Shown one piece after another: positions 7,954-19,159 of a stretch of 64,000 bases of DNA. Under the pieces are notes generated by a model. The model was not told the DNA's origin. It did not search any database and saw only the letters and a list, made by a program, of their open reading frames with translations. Position 1 is the stretch's first letter. Each line of letters begins with the position of its first letter. The stretch is from the NCBI RefSeq assembly GCF_018332695.1, contig NZ_BOQN01000087.1, positions 1-64,000 of the forward strand, in the 5' to 3' direction. Origin of the DNA: Paractinoplanes toevensis. Its GTDB lineage: Bacteria > Actinomycetota > Actinomycetes > Mycobacteriales > Micromonosporaceae. The position numbers and the translations under genes are program-made.

Positions 7954-8950
7954 ACAACCTCGCCGACTACCTGACCGAGATCGCCGACGAGGTGCGGCCG
8001 GCCGACCTGGGGGAGCGGGTGCGGGCGGCGTCGCGCCGGGTGCGCCGTCGCCGCCGTACAGCCGTGGCCGTGGCCGTGGCCGTCGCGGTCGTCTCGGGCA
8101 TCGCCTGGGCGGGCCGGACGGCCCGGCCGGACACCCCGGCCGACCTCGTCCCGGCGCCGATCCCGAGCCTCTACTACGACGCCGGGATCCAGGTGCGGAT
8201 GTTCGACGGCGGCACCGTGCGGGACCTGATGCCGGTACCGGGCCCGGTGTGCGGCCTGTCGGTGTCACCCGATCACCGCCTGGTCGCCTGGACCGAGACG
8301 GACTCGATGGGCACCCTCGCCCTGATCGTCGCCAACCCGGACGGGTCCGGCCGGCGGCGGGTCCTCAACGATGTCATCTGCGCGGGCGGCAACTCTCCGG
8401 CCTGGCTGCCGGACTCACGGCGGATGCTGGTCGCCCAGGACGTGCCGGCCCCGCGGCGGCTCCTCGACGTGTACTCGCTCGCCATGACCAGTACCCCGGT
8501 CTCCGGCGTGGTCACCTACGTCGCCTGGTCGCCGAACGGGGAGTTCGTCGCCTACGACGACGACGGGGAGATCGTCGTGGCCCGTGCGGCCGACGGCACC
8601 GTCGTGCATCGAGTCCACCACGACGACGAGTCGGGTGCCGGCGGCTTCAGCGTCCAGGGTGTCTCGGACGACGGCCGCCGCGCCGTGATCGGCCTGCCCG
8701 GCGGCCCGTCCGACCGGATCACCTCCGGCTTCCGGGTGGTGGACACCGGCACCGGCGCCGATGTCCCGCTGCCGGCCGGGATCGCCCCGGCCGACCGGCT
8801 GAACGCCGAGGTCCACCCGGCCGCCGGTGACCGGATGCTGGTCCGGGTCACCGGCGACACGGGTGTCACGCTCTACCTGCTCGACGCGTACGGCCGGATC
8901 CTCGACCGGCGTGCGGAGCCCGCCGCCCTGCGGGAGGCGACGCTGCTGGG

Positions 8951-8957
<7 letters not shown>
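7950..8957 (+). CDS. Single-pass membrane protein with TolB-like propeller, putative anti-sigma partner, 335 aa
   Basis: Residues 1-36 are cytoplasmic and end in an Arg-rich block; an Ala/Val-rich helix follows at about 37-55. Outside the membrane lies a beta-propeller with TolB/WD40-type blades (SVSPDHRLVAWTE, PAWLPDSRRMLVA, VAWSPNGEFVAYDD). The gene is translationally coupled to the sigma factor by a GTGA overlap, as anti-sigma genes usually are, but no ZAS zinc motif (HxxxCxxC) is present, so sigma binding is inferred only from position. The 3' end overlaps convergent glgX by 7 bp. Confidence 0.65.
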
Positions 8958-11059
<2,102 letters not shown>

Positions 11060-11203
11060 GCCCGCACTGCTTCCCACAAGTCCCCCCGCGCAATCCCGGC
11101 CCAAACCCGGAGTCAAACTCGTCACAGCCCCGAACACAAGACGAACGATCAACATCATCATGGCGTGCCTCGGTGCGGGGTACGGACCGTCGCTCCCGCC
11201 GGG

Positions 11204-11258
11204 GCGCGGGCGGGCCGAGCAGGGCGCGGGGCGCCCAGAGCGCCCGGCCCGCCCGCGC
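11204..11258. other. Strong GC stem-loop between divergent genes
   Basis: Perfect 13-bp arms (11204-11216 and 11246-11258) enclose a second 6-bp inverted repeat. Neither flanking gene ends here, so it is not an obvious terminator. The 340-bp gap 11060-11399 otherwise holds an unusually AT-rich stretch (about 11280-11335), probably the promoter region of the next gene. Confidence 0.4.
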
Positions 11259-11399
11259 GACCTGCGTGAGTGGTCGCGGTCAAATCAAAACCTGATTGAT
11301 GCACATCATTCTAAAAGGGCTCTTTAATTTTCGTTCAGGTCTGGACGCGCGCCACTCGAATTGGGCATCATCTAGCGCGCAGCCCTGAGGAGATCGCCA

Positions 11400-12236
11400 A
11401 TGCGAAGCGGTGCACTGATCACCGGCGTTTTCCCGGCCACCATCGACCTGCCCGCCGGTTTCGCCCCCGAGGGCATCGCGATCGCGGATTCCGCCGCCTA
11501 CCTGAGTTCCCGGGCGACCGGCTCGATCTACCGCGCCGACCTCGCCACCGGCACCGGCGAGCTGATCCACACCGGCACCGGCACCCCCGCCACCGGCCTG
11601 CGGATCGACACCAACGGCCGGGCGTTCCTGGCCGGCGGCGACATCCGGGTCGTCGCCGCGGCCACCGGCACCCTGCTCACCACCCACCGGCTCGGCCACT
11701 CGGCGTACATCAACGACGTCGTCCTCACCCGCGACGCCGCCTGGTTCACCGACTCGTTCAGCGCCACCCTCTACCGGCTGCCGACCGCCCCGCTCGACGC
11801 CTCGGTCACCGCCCTGCCGCTCACCGGCATCACGGTCACCGCCGGCACGGTCAACCTCAACGGCATCTGCGCCACCCCCGACGGCCGCGCCCTGCTGGTC
11901 GTGCAGTCCAACACCGGCCTGCTGTTCCGCGCCGACCCGGCCTCCGGCGCCACCACCCCGGTCGACCTGGGCGGTGCCACCGTCTTCAACGGCGACGGCC
12001 TGCTGCTCGACGGCCACACCCTCTACGTGGTGCAGAACCGCCTGAACACGGTCGCGGTCTTCACGCTGAACCGGCACGGCACCGCCGGCGTCCGCACCGC
12101 CACGATCACCGACCCGCGCTTCGCCGTCCCGACCGCGGCCGCCGCGTTCGGCGACCACCTCTACGTCGTCAACGCGCGGCTGACCACCCCGGTCACCCCC
12201 GACGTCCCGTACACCGTGGTCGCCGTCCGCCGGTAG
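11400..12236 (+). CDS. SMP-30/gluconolactonase-like beta-propeller protein, 278 aa
   Basis: The protein is built of repeated propeller blades (FAPEGIAIADSAAYLSS, NDVVLTRDAAWFTD, NGICATPDGRALLVVQ, FNGDGLLLDGHTLYVVQN), as in SMP-30/gluconolactonase-like and NHL-type proteins. Conserved Glu, Asn and Asp positions at the blade tops could hold a divalent metal. There is no signal peptide, so it is probably cytoplasmic. GAGGAG 7 nt before the ATG is a good ribosome binding site. It is monocistronic and ends 1 bp before the stop of convergent fliQ. A lactonase function is possible but not shown. Confidence 0.7.
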   Translation: MRSGALITGVFPATIDLPAGFAPEGIAIADSAAYLSSRATGSIYRADLATGTGELIHTGTGTPATGLRIDTNGRAFLAGGDIRVVAAATGTLLTTHRLGHSAYINDVVLTRDAAWFTDSFSATLYRLPTAPLDASVTALPLTGITVTAGTVNLNGICATPDGRALLVVQSNTGLLFRADPASGATTPVDLGGATVFNGDGLLLDGHTLYVVQNRLNTVAVFTLNRHGTAGVRTATITDPRFAVPTAAAAFGDHLYVVNARLTTPVTPDVPYTVVAVRR

Positions 12237-12237
12237 G

Positions 12238-12507
12238 TCAGCGGAGCAGCATCGGGAGCTTGTCGAACAGCTGCTCGGTATAGGAGATCATCTCGTGCAG
12301 CATCCAGTTGCCCGAGAACAGCAGGGCCGCGCCGCACGCGGCCGCCTTCGGGACGAATGCCAGGGTGGCCTCCTGGATCTGGGTCACCGACTGGAACAGC
12401 GAGATCGCGAAGCCGACCCCGAGCGCGGTCAACAGCACCGGGGCGGCCATCTTGGCGGCGATGGTCATGGCCTGCAGACCCAGCTCAACAATCATCGTGT
12501 CGGTCAT
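12238..12507 (-). CDS. fliQ: FliQ family flagellar export protein, 89 aa
   Basis: Length and layout match FliQ exactly: a short N-terminus (MTDTMIVELGLQAM), a first membrane helix with KMAAPVLLTALGVGFAISLFQ (KMAAPVLLTAL, GVGFAISLFQ), the conserved SVTQIQEATLAFVPK loop, and a second helix ending GNWMLHEMISYTEQLF. FliQ forms part of the FliPQR gate of the flagellar type III export apparatus. No fliP, fliR, flhA or flhB is adjacent: neighbours are a propeller protein and a maleylpyruvate isomerase-like gene, so it is either a displaced flagellar gene or a second copy. Fits an organism with motile spores. Confidence 0.85.
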   Translation of the reverse strand: MTDTMIVELGLQAMTIAAKMAAPVLLTALGVGFAISLFQSVTQIQEATLAFVPKAAACGAALLFSGNWMLHEMISYTEQLFDKLPMLLR

Positions 12508-12581
12508 ACCTGTCCGTTCGGGCGAAGTCGCGGCCGGCGGAGTGCTAATCGGGTGCAAAACGGTTCGGCCCGCCGAAATCC

Positions 12582-13211
12582 TCAGGTCCCGACCACCGAG
12601 AACTTCGCCGGCAGCTCGCCCCGCCCGGTGAGCGCCCGCAGCACGGTCTCCCCGTCGCCGGTGGCGGCGGCCGCCCGGGCGGCCTGCCCGGTCGCCTCGG
12701 CGACCGCCTCCGGGCTCATCCCGTGCGGTACGCCGATCGCGGCGGCCAGATCCATCGCGTGCACCACCAGCTCGAACGTCCGGGTCGACAGCCACTGGAG
12801 CATCGGCATCCCGCCCGCCGCGGTGGTCACGACGTCATCGTCCCCGGCCGAGGCGACCGCCTGGGTGGCCCGCCCGGCCATCTCCCGCACGGCATCGAGC
12901 GGGTCGTCCCCGAGCGCCGCCCCGGTGGCCCGGGCGTCCTCCCTCGAGGCGGCCACGGCGGCCGCGTAGACCTCACCCGGCACCGACCGCGCGAACGCCC
13001 AGAAACCCTCGGCGACGGCGACGGTGACCTCCTCGGCGGGCGTCCCCAGCACCTCCGGCACCTGCCGCAACGCCGAACTGACCGTGTGCCCGACCAGTTC
13101 CCGCACCGTCCAGTCGCCGATCCCCGGCTCGTCCCACCGCCCCTCCGGCACCCGGGAGACGAGGTCGACGTAGGCGACGGCGGCGGAGCGGAAGGTCCGG
13201 CGAAAGTCCAT
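12582..13211 (-). CDS. Maleylpyruvate isomerase N-terminal (DinB-like) family protein, 209 aa
   Basis: The opening FRRTFRSAAVAYVDLVSRVPEGRW with GDWTVRELVGHTVS is the metal-binding four-helix bundle seen in mycothiol-dependent maleylpyruvate isomerases and other DinB-like proteins. The first His ligand is in GHTVS, others in ELVVHAMDLA. Such proteins are numerous in actinomycetes and many use mycothiol for detoxification. ATG 13209-13211 is preferred: GGGGAG lies 10 nt upstream, whereas an ATG 9 bp further out abuts it. Substrate unknown. Confidence 0.75.
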   Translation of the reverse strand: MDFRRTFRSAAVAYVDLVSRVPEGRWDEPGIGDWTVRELVGHTVSSALRQVPEVLGTPAEEVTVAVAEGFWAFARSVPGEVYAAAVAASREDARATGAALGDDPLDAVREMAGRATQAVASAGDDDVVTTAAGGMPMLQWLSTRTFELVVHAMDLAAAIGVPHGMSPEAVAEATGQAARAAAATGDGETVLRALTGRGELPAKFSVVGT

Positions 13212-13252
13212 GCGGCCCATTCTCCCCACCGCCGGCCCGGGACTGCTGCCGG

Positions 13253-14422
13253 TCAGCTGTGGCGGGGTGGCCAGTCGCCCGGCTGCTGCGGACCGGCCGG
13301 GCCGCCGCGGGAATGCCGGCCGTCCTCCTCCGGCTCCTCCTCGGTGTCCGGCGGGGCGTCGCCGTCCGGGGCCGGGTAGGAGGACAGCCAGGCCGGCTGC
13401 CGCAGACGACTGCTGGTCTCGTAGAGGTGCGCGTTCTCGGCGTGCGTGTCCCCGCTGGGGCGCGTGTCGTGCCCGGCGTAGGAACCCTGGTTCCAGGCCT
13501 CGCCCGCCCCGGCCGGGTCGTAGGTGCCGAACCGCTCGGCCGGGTCGTAGTTGCTGTACCGGTCGGCCGAGCTGTAATCGCCGTGCCGCCCGTAGCCACC
13601 CGGCTGCGGCCCGGCATCGCTGGCCTGGTCGAGCCGGCCCGGCGCGGTGCCGTGCCGCGGAGAGGTGTCGTTGTCGTGCGGCCATCGCTCCGGCTCCGGT
13701 GGGTGCCATCCGGGTACGGGTGAACCGCCGAGGTCCTCCGCCCCGCCGGGTGCGACGTCACGCTCCGGCGCGACCCGCTCCGGCCCGGGGCCGCCCGGCG
13801 CTGAAGGCGGGCCGGCGGGGGAGCCGAGCGGAGGATGCGGATCGGGTGTCGGCGGCGGGGTCAGGCCGTGCAGCACACCGGGTGGGTTGGCGGGCGGCCC
13901 CGAGGGCGGCACCCCGGCGGGGAGCCCGGACGGCATCGGCGGCCGCGACCCCGGTGTCGGCGCGACCCACGGTGTCGGCGGAAGGGTCGGCGGGGGCAGG
14001 TTGGACAGCCCGGACAACCCCGCGGCCGGCGGGACGGTGGACTCCTCGTTGCCCGTGGCGCTGCCCAGTGGGGGCGGCGGAGCCGGGAACGGCGTCAATG
14101 GGGTCGGGGCGGCCTTCTGCGCGTACATCTCGGGGGTGAAGCCGGCGGCGAAGCGCCGGGCCCGCGCCTTTCGCTGTTGCCGCCGCATGTGCAGCACCAG
14201 CACCACCGGCACCACCACGATGCCGTAGAAGACCCGGCCCAGCGTGGGGGCGGGGTCGGCGACCGCGAGCAGCGCCGCGTACCCGAGGAAGGCGACCGCG
14301 AACAGGGCGTCGATGACCCGGGTGAAGCCGCGCTGGTCGAATCCGCGCACGGCGAGGACCGCCAGGGTCAGGCCGCTGAAGGCCAGCAGGCCGACGTAGA
14401 CGTGGAACTCGCCGTCCGACAT
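13253..14422 (-). CDS. Membrane protein with long Pro-rich disordered tail, 389 aa
   Basis: The first 85 residues hold about three transmembrane helices (FHVYVGLLAFSGLTLAVLAV, VIDALFAVAFLGYAALLAV and VFYGIVVVPVVLVL), closed by a positive block (RRQQRKARARR). The remaining 300 residues are low-complexity Pro, Gly, Ser, Asp and Tyr-rich sequence without a folded domain (PPPPLGS, PPTPDPHPPLGS, DYSSADRYSNYDPAERF). By the positive-inside rule the tail is cytoplasmic. Not assigned to a known family; a scaffold or interaction role is possible. Confidence 0.7.
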   Translation of the reverse strand: MSDGEFHVYVGLLAFSGLTLAVLAVRGFDQRGFTRVIDALFAVAFLGYAALLAVADPAPTLGRVFYGIVVVPVVLVLHMRRQQRKARARRFAAGFTPEMYAQKAAPTPLTPFPAPPPPLGSATGNEESTVPPAAGLSGLSNLPPPTLPPTPWVAPTPGSRPPMPSGLPAGVPPSGPPANPPGVLHGLTPPPTPDPHPPLGSPAGPPSAPGGPGPERVAPERDVAPGGAEDLGGSPVPGWHPPEPERWPHDNDTSPRHGTAPGRLDQASDAGPQPGGYGRHGDYSSADRYSNYDPAERFGTYDPAGAGEAWNQGSYAGHDTRPSGDTHAENAHLYETSSRLRQPAWLSSYPAPDGDAPPDTEEEPEEDGRHSRGGPAGPQQPGDWPPRHS

Positions 14423-14485
14423 GGGCGCCTCCCGTGATCAGGCAGGACACTTCCATCCTCGGACGGCGAGGCCGCGAATGTAGGG

Positions 14486-14971
14486 CTAACGGTGCCATTT
14501 CTGGTTGAGCCAGCCGTTGCAGTCCCACACCTGGACTTTGGTGCCGTTGTGGGTGCCGCCCGCGATGTCCTCGTCGAGGCAGCGGCCGTCGTTGCGGCTG
14601 GTGATGGTGCCGTCGGTGTGGAAGTCCCACTGCTGGTTGAGCTGTCCGTTGCAGACCCAGAGCTGGACCTTGCTGCCGTTGCGGGTGCCGCCGGCGATGT
14701 CCTCGTCGAGGCACCGGCCGTCCCACGAGCTGCGGATCGTGCCGTCGCTGTACGACCGCCAGCTCTGGTTGCGGGGTACGTTGCCGAAGCACTGCCAGGT
14801 CTGCACCCTGGTCCCGTCGTGGGCCGGGACGGAGTTGTCGGCGTCCAGGCAGCGGCCGTCGTTGCTGCTGATCAGGGCGCCACTGGCGGCCTGTGCGGGG
14901 CTCGCCGGGACGACCAGGGCGACGCCGGCGACAACCGCGGCGGCGAACGCCTTGCTGAGTACCGCGCGCAT
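14486..14971 (-). CDS. Secreted ricin-type beta-trefoil lectin, 161 aa
   Basis: A signal peptide ends at about residue 28 (VVPASPAQA, cleaved before ASGALIS). The mature protein is one ricin-B domain of three repeats, each with GRCLD near its start and the QxW motif at its end (NQSW, NQQW and NQKW). The second and third repeats are near copies (GRCLDEDIAGGT twice). Such modules bind galactose or xylan and are usually attached to a hydrolase, but here the lectin stands alone. AAGGA 5 nt before the ATG is a good ribosome binding site. Probably extracellular carbohydrate binding. Confidence 0.88.
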   Translation of the reverse strand: MRAVLSKAFAAAVVAGVALVVPASPAQAASGALISSNDGRCLDADNSVPAHDGTRVQTWQCFGNVPRNQSWRSYSDGTIRSSWDGRCLDEDIAGGTRNGSKVQLWVCNGQLNQQWDFHTDGTITSRNDGRCLDEDIAGGTHNGTKVQVWDCNGWLNQKWHR

Positions 14972-15062
14972 CAGTTCCTTCTCTCGCTGTGCGGCGGGGG
15001 GCCGACTGCACTGTAGGCCGGTTGCCGCGGCCGGGAGGCCGGAACGGGGAGAGGATGATGCG

Positions 15063-15488
15063 ATGGTGGACTTCGATCTGGAACGGTTCGTGGTGGCGCA
15101 GGAGCGCATGTACGCCGATGCGCTGGCCGAGATCCGCGCGGGCAGCAAGGAATCGCACTGGATGTGGTTCATCTTCCCGCAGGTGGCGGGCCTCGGCCGG
15201 AGCTCGAAAGCCCAGTTCTACGCGATCAGCGGGCTCGACGAGGCGCGTGCCTATCTGGCCCATCCGGTCCTCGGCCCGCGCCTGGTCGAGTGCGCCACCG
15301 CCCTCCTCGGGCACGAGAAGTCCGCCACCGAGATCCTGGGTTGGCCGGACGACCTGAAGCTGTGCTCGTCCATGACCCTGTTCGCCGAGGCGGCGGACGA
15401 TCGCGCGCTGTTCGATCGGGTGATTTCGCGCTTCTGCGGTGACCCGGACGAGCGCACTCTTGATCTCCTGGGCGTACGCCGGAATTAG
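15063..15488 (+). CDS. DUF1810 family protein, 141 aa
   Basis: The pattern DLERFVVAQERMYADALAEI, SHWMWFIFPQVAGLGRSSKA and the end FYAISGLDEARAYLAHPVLG is diagnostic of DUF1810, a small soluble family of unknown biochemical role (sometimes annotated calpastatin). The FIFPQ and LKLCSSMTLF blocks are fully conserved, and the length of 141 is normal. GGGGAGAGG upstream of the ATG at 15063 supports this start. It lies divergent from the lectin gene and close to the Tat phosphatase without a shared transcript being evident. Confidence 0.88.
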   Translation: MVDFDLERFVVAQERMYADALAEIRAGSKESHWMWFIFPQVAGLGRSSKAQFYAISGLDEARAYLAHPVLGPRLVECATALLGHEKSATEILGWPDDLKLCSSMTLFAEAADDRALFDRVISRFCGDPDERTLDLLGVRRN

Positions 15489-15516
15489 CCCATAAGGGCT
15501 GATAAAGTGCTACATC

Positions 15517-17100
15517 ATGCGCTCAGGGGATTTACCACGCATGGGGCTGCCGGATGACCTCGCCACCCGGCTCAGCCTGCCGGAACAGCACGAGTACCTG
15601 ACCCGGCGGGTCCGGCGCCGCACCCTGCTCGCCGCCGGAGCTGCCGGTGCCACCGCGGCCGGTGCCGCCGCCCTGGCCGCCGCGCCGGGGTTCGCGAGCC
15701 GCCGCGACCAGCTGCCCGGCGAGCTCGTCGTCCCGTTCGGCCGGCACCTGGCCTGGGGGGCCAACCCGCGCCGCCAGGTCCGGGTCGGCTGGCAGGTACC
15801 GTACCCGGTGCACCGGCCCTTCGTCCGGGTCGGCAACTCGCCGGAAGCCCTCGACGACCGGATCGACGCCGAGCTCCGGCCGCTGCGCACCGAGGTCAAG
15901 GACCTCATCCCGGCCACCGACCAGTACTACCTGCACGCCTCCATCGACGACCTGCTGCCCGGCACGAAGTACTACTACGCGGTCGGCCACCAGGGCCTGG
16001 ACGCCGAACCGGCCCGGATCGACTCGTTCACCACCGCTCCCAGCCGCCGTCGCGTCTCCCCGGCCTTCACCTTCACCGCGTTCGGCGACCAGGGGGTGAG
16101 CGCGCACGCGCTGCGCACCGACGGTCAGGTCGCCGCTCAGGATCCGGTGTTCCACCTGCACGCCGGCGACCTCTGCTACGCCGACTCCAGCGGTCAGGGC
16201 CGCCTCGACGACCTGTACAACCCGCTGACCTGGGACGAGTTCGTCGTGCAGAACGAGCCGGTCGCGTCGGCGGTGCCGTGGATGGCGACCCTCGGCAACC
16301 ACGACATGGAAGCCGTCTACTCGCCCGACGGCTACGGCGGCCAGCGGGCCCGCTGGGAGTTCCCCGGCAACGGGCCCGACCGGGGCGTCGGCGTCTACTC
16401 GTTCATCTACGGCAACGTCGGGGTGGTCGCGCTCGACGCCAATGACATCTCGTTCGAGGTGCAGGTCAACCGGGGCTACACCGGCGGCACCCAGACCCGG
16501 TGGCTGGACGAGCGGCTGAAGTTCCTGCGCGACCAGCCCGACGTCGACTTCATCGTCGTGTTCTTCCACTACTGCGCCTTCTCCACCACGATCTCGCACG
16601 CGTCCGACGGCGCGGTCCGCAACATGTGGGTGCCGCTGTTCGACAAGTACGCCGTCGACCTGGTCATCAACGGCCACAACCACGTGTACGAACGGGCCGA
16701 CGTCATCAAGCACGGCAAGGCCCGGAAGACCCCGGTCGGCGCGACGGTCCACCCGGCCACGGACGGCACCACCTACATCACCGCCGGGGCGGGCGGGCGC
16801 GGTCTCTACGAGTTCGACAGCCACGACTCGTACGCCGGCCGCGAGAAGGACCGGGAGGAGGTCCGGTCGTACGTCTGGAACGCCGACGGCGACCGGGTGC
16901 ACGAAACCGTCTCGTGGTCCCGGGTGCGCTACACCGGATATTCGTTCCTCGCGGTGGACGTGAATCCGGCGGATGACGGCGGAACCACCACGATGACGCT
17001 GCGCGCCATTACCGAGAAGGGCGTCGAAATAGACCGGGTGGTGCTTTCCAGAAAGGCGGCCGGCGGCTCCCGCCAGCAGCTCAGCGACGCGGAGGCGTGA
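15517..17100 (+). CDS. Tat-exported purple acid phosphatase-like metallophosphoesterase, 527 aa
   Basis: A twin-arginine signal (TRRVRRRTLLAAGAAGA, residues about 29-45) precedes a fibronectin-like N-domain (residues about 65-175) and a metallophosphatase domain. Metal ligands are visible in order: FGDQG (Asp191), HAGDLCYAD (Asp218, Tyr221), LGNHDME (Asn261, His262), VVFFHYC and INGHNHVYER, the purple-acid-phosphatase set. It should fold in the cytoplasm with its metals and be exported to act on phosphoesters outside the cell. The stop is directly followed, in the same frame, by a second copy of the catalytic domain. Confidence 0.88.
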   Translation: MRSGDLPRMGLPDDLATRLSLPEQHEYLTRRVRRRTLLAAGAAGATAAGAAALAAAPGFASRRDQLPGELVVPFGRHLAWGANPRRQVRVGWQVPYPVHRPFVRVGNSPEALDDRIDAELRPLRTEVKDLIPATDQYYLHASIDDLLPGTKYYYAVGHQGLDAEPARIDSFTTAPSRRRVSPAFTFTAFGDQGVSAHALRTDGQVAAQDPVFHLHAGDLCYADSSGQGRLDDLYNPLTWDEFVVQNEPVASAVPWMATLGNHDMEAVYSPDGYGGQRARWEFPGNGPDRGVGVYSFIYGNVGVVALDANDISFEVQVNRGYTGGTQTRWLDERLKFLRDQPDVDFIVVFFHYCAFSTTISHASDGAVRNMWVPLFDKYAVDLVINGHNHVYERADVIKHGKARKTPVGATVHPATDGTTYITAGAGGRGLYEFDSHDSYAGREKDREEVRSYVWNADGDRVHETVSWSRVRYTGYSFLAVDVNPADDGGTTTMTLRAITEKGVEIDRVVLSRKAAGGSRQQLSDAEA

Positions 17101-18150
17101 CATTCCCATTCGACGTACATCAAGACCGCGTTCGGTGACCAGGGCGTCAGCTACCACGCGCTCGGCAACGACGGCCAGGTGGCGGCCCAGGACCCGGCGT
17201 TCCACCTGCACGCCGGCGACCTCTGCTACGCCGACTCCAGCGGCCTCGGCCTGCCCGCCGACACCTACGACCCGCGCACCTGGGACCAGTTCCTGGCCCA
17301 GACCGAGCCGATCTCCGCGTCCGTCCCGTGGATGGCGTCGCTGGGCAACCACGACATGGAGGCGCTGTACTCACCGAACGGCTACGGCGGCCAGCTGGCC
17401 CGCTGGGACTTCCCGGACAACGGCCCGGTGCGGTCCGAAGGGGTGTATTCGTTCATCTACGGCAACGTCGGTGTCATCTCCCTCGACCCGAACGACGTCT
17501 CGTTCGAGATCCCCGCCAACTACGGCTACACCGGCGGCGCCCAGACGAAGTGGCTGGACAACCGGCTCAAGTGGCTGCGCGACCAGGACGACGTCGACTT
17601 CATCGTGGTCTTCTTCCACCACTGCGCCTACTCGACGACCACCGCGCACGCTTCCGAGGGCGGCGTGCGCAACCAGTGGGTCCCGCTCTTCGACAAGTAC
17701 GGCGTGGACCTGGTCATCAACGGCCACAACCACATCTACGAGCGGGCCGACGTCCTCAAGGGCGGAAAGTCGACGAAGACCCCGATCGGCGCCACCGTCC
17801 ACCCGGCCACCGACGGCACCACGTACGTCACGGCCGGCGCCGCGGGCCGCAGCCTGTACGCCTTCGCCGTCCCCGACTCGTACGCCGGCCACGTCAACGA
17901 CGTCGACGAGGTCCCGTCGTTCGTCTGGGCGTCCGGCGCGGTGAAGGTCGCCGAGAACGTGACCTGGTCCCGGGTCCGCTACACCGGCTATTCGTTCCTG
18001 GCCGTCGATGTGAAGCCGGCGACGCCCGGCCGCACGACGACGCTCACCCTGCGCGCCGTCACCGAGGCGGGCGCCGAGATCGACCGGGTCGTCATCGCCC
18101 GTGAGGCGGGTGGCCGATCCCGTGGCCACCTCGACGACAGCGCGGCCTGA
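17101..18150 (+). pseudogene. 5'-truncated tandem copy of the metallophosphoesterase
   Basis: From 17101 the frame of the upstream gene continues past its TGA with HSHSTYIKTAFGDQG and then aligns closely to the first copy (HLHAGDLCYADSSG, LGNHDMEALYSPNGYGG, VVFFHHCAYSTT, INGHNHIYER). The Tat signal and N-terminal domain are missing. The first possible start, GTG at 17179 (323 aa), falls after the FGDQG metal motif, so a product from there would lack one ligand and any export signal. The frame is otherwise intact for 350 codons, pointing to a recent partial duplication, or to low-level stop readthrough. Confidence 0.6.
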
Positions 18151-18174
18151 AACCCCGCCCCGGCCGAACCCGGA

Positions 18175-18330
18175 TCAGCGTCCGGGCCGGCGCCGGTCAA
18201 AGGCGAGATGCCGGCTCCCGCCGGTCTCCCCGGCGAGGAAACCGGTGATCTCGGGCGGCAGAAACCGCAGGTCAGCCAGATCGGCCGCGGAGACCCAGCG
18301 GAAGCGGTGACCCGCCCGCCCGTCCACCGA
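18175..18330 (-). pseudogene. NUDIX hydrolase C-terminal remnant
   Basis: The minus frame reads GHRFRWVSAADLADLRFLPP and then EITGFLAGE, the tail of a NUDIX domain where a Trp-Val/Leu loop is followed by LRFLPP. The Nudix box itself is missing because the frame runs into the promoter of the divergent ankyrin gene without a proper start. A GTG near 18326 could give about 50 residues. Interpreted as a decayed or deleted gene. Confidence 0.45.
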
Positions 18331-18418
18331 GGCGGGCGGGACCCGGCCGGTCTCGTCATCCTCCGTTTCCGATGATCCCTTTTCCGAAGGCTGACGGCGC
18401 CGGGCTAGGGTCGGTGGC

Positions 18419-19159
18419 GTGGGAGCTGACGTGCTCGTGCTCGACCCGGAAGATTCGACGGCGGTGGTCCTGGTCGAGGCCGTCCGCGGCGGCGACGTCG
18501 CGGCGTTGCGGCGCCTGCTGGCCGGACAGCCCGCCCTGGCCACGGCCCGGATCGGGACGCCCGGGGGCATGTCCCGGACCTTGCTGCACGTGGTCACGGA
18601 CTGGCCCGGGCACTTCCCGAACGGGGCCGGCACGGTGGCGGCGCTGGTCGAGGCGGGCGCCGACGTCAACGCCCGGTTCACCGGCCCGCACACCGAGACA
18701 CCGCTGCACTGGGCGGCCAGCTGCGACGACGTCGGCGTGCTCGACGCGCTGCTCGACGCGGGCGCCGACATCGACGCGCCGGGGGCGGTGATCGGCGGTG
18801 GCACGCCGCTGGACGACGCGACCGCCTTCGCCCAGTGGCGCGCCGCGCACCGCCTGGTCGAACGCGGCGCCCGGACCACGCTGTGGCACGACGCGACCCT
18901 GGGCCGGCTCGACCAGCTCCGCGCCCACCTCACCGGCCCCGCCCGGCCGGCACCGGCCGAGGTCGGCGACGCGTTCTGGGGCGCCTGCCACGGCGGCCGG
19001 CTCGCGGCCGCGCGGCTCCTGCTCGACGAGGGCGCCGACCTGGACCGGATCCCCGGGTGGGAGAGGATGACCCCGCTGGATGCCGCCACCCGCAGCGGCG
19101 CCGCCGAGGTGATCGCCTGGCTGCGCGAGCGCGGCGCGACGACGGCGGCCGGCCGATGA
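18419..19159 (+). CDS. Ankyrin-repeat protein, 246 aa
   Basis: At least four ankyrin repeats can be read: LVEAVRGGDVAALRRLLAGQ, VAALVEAGADVNARF with ETPLHWAASCDDVGVLDALL, DAGADIDAP with TPLDDATAFAQW, and CHGGRLAAARLLLDEGADLD with TPLDAATRSGAAEVIAWL. These are protein-interaction modules; no other domain or signal peptide is present. GTG 18419 fits the N-terminus. Its TGA overlaps the ATG of the nitrilase gene (ATGA), so the two are probably co-translated and may act together. Confidence 0.85.
   Translation: MGADVLVLDPEDSTAVVLVEAVRGGDVAALRRLLAGQPALATARIGTPGGMSRTLLHVVTDWPGHFPNGAGTVAALVEAGADVNARFTGPHTETPLHWAASCDDVGVLDALLDAGADIDAPGAVIGGGTPLDDATAFAQWRAAHRLVERGARTTLWHDATLGRLDQLRAHLTGPARPAPAEVGDAFWGACHGGRLAAARLLLDEGADLDRIPGWERMTPLDAATRSGAAEVIAWLRERGATTAAGR

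Noticed and set aside
14505..15062. Extension of the DUF1810 frame upstream to 14505
   Set aside because: The extra 186 residues are antisense to the lectin gene; DUF1810 begins at MVDFDLERF with a good ribosome binding site.
15532..17352. 606-residue minus-strand frame opposite the phosphatase
   Set aside because: Shadow frame; it crosses the stop between the two phosphatase copies only because it is on the other strand.
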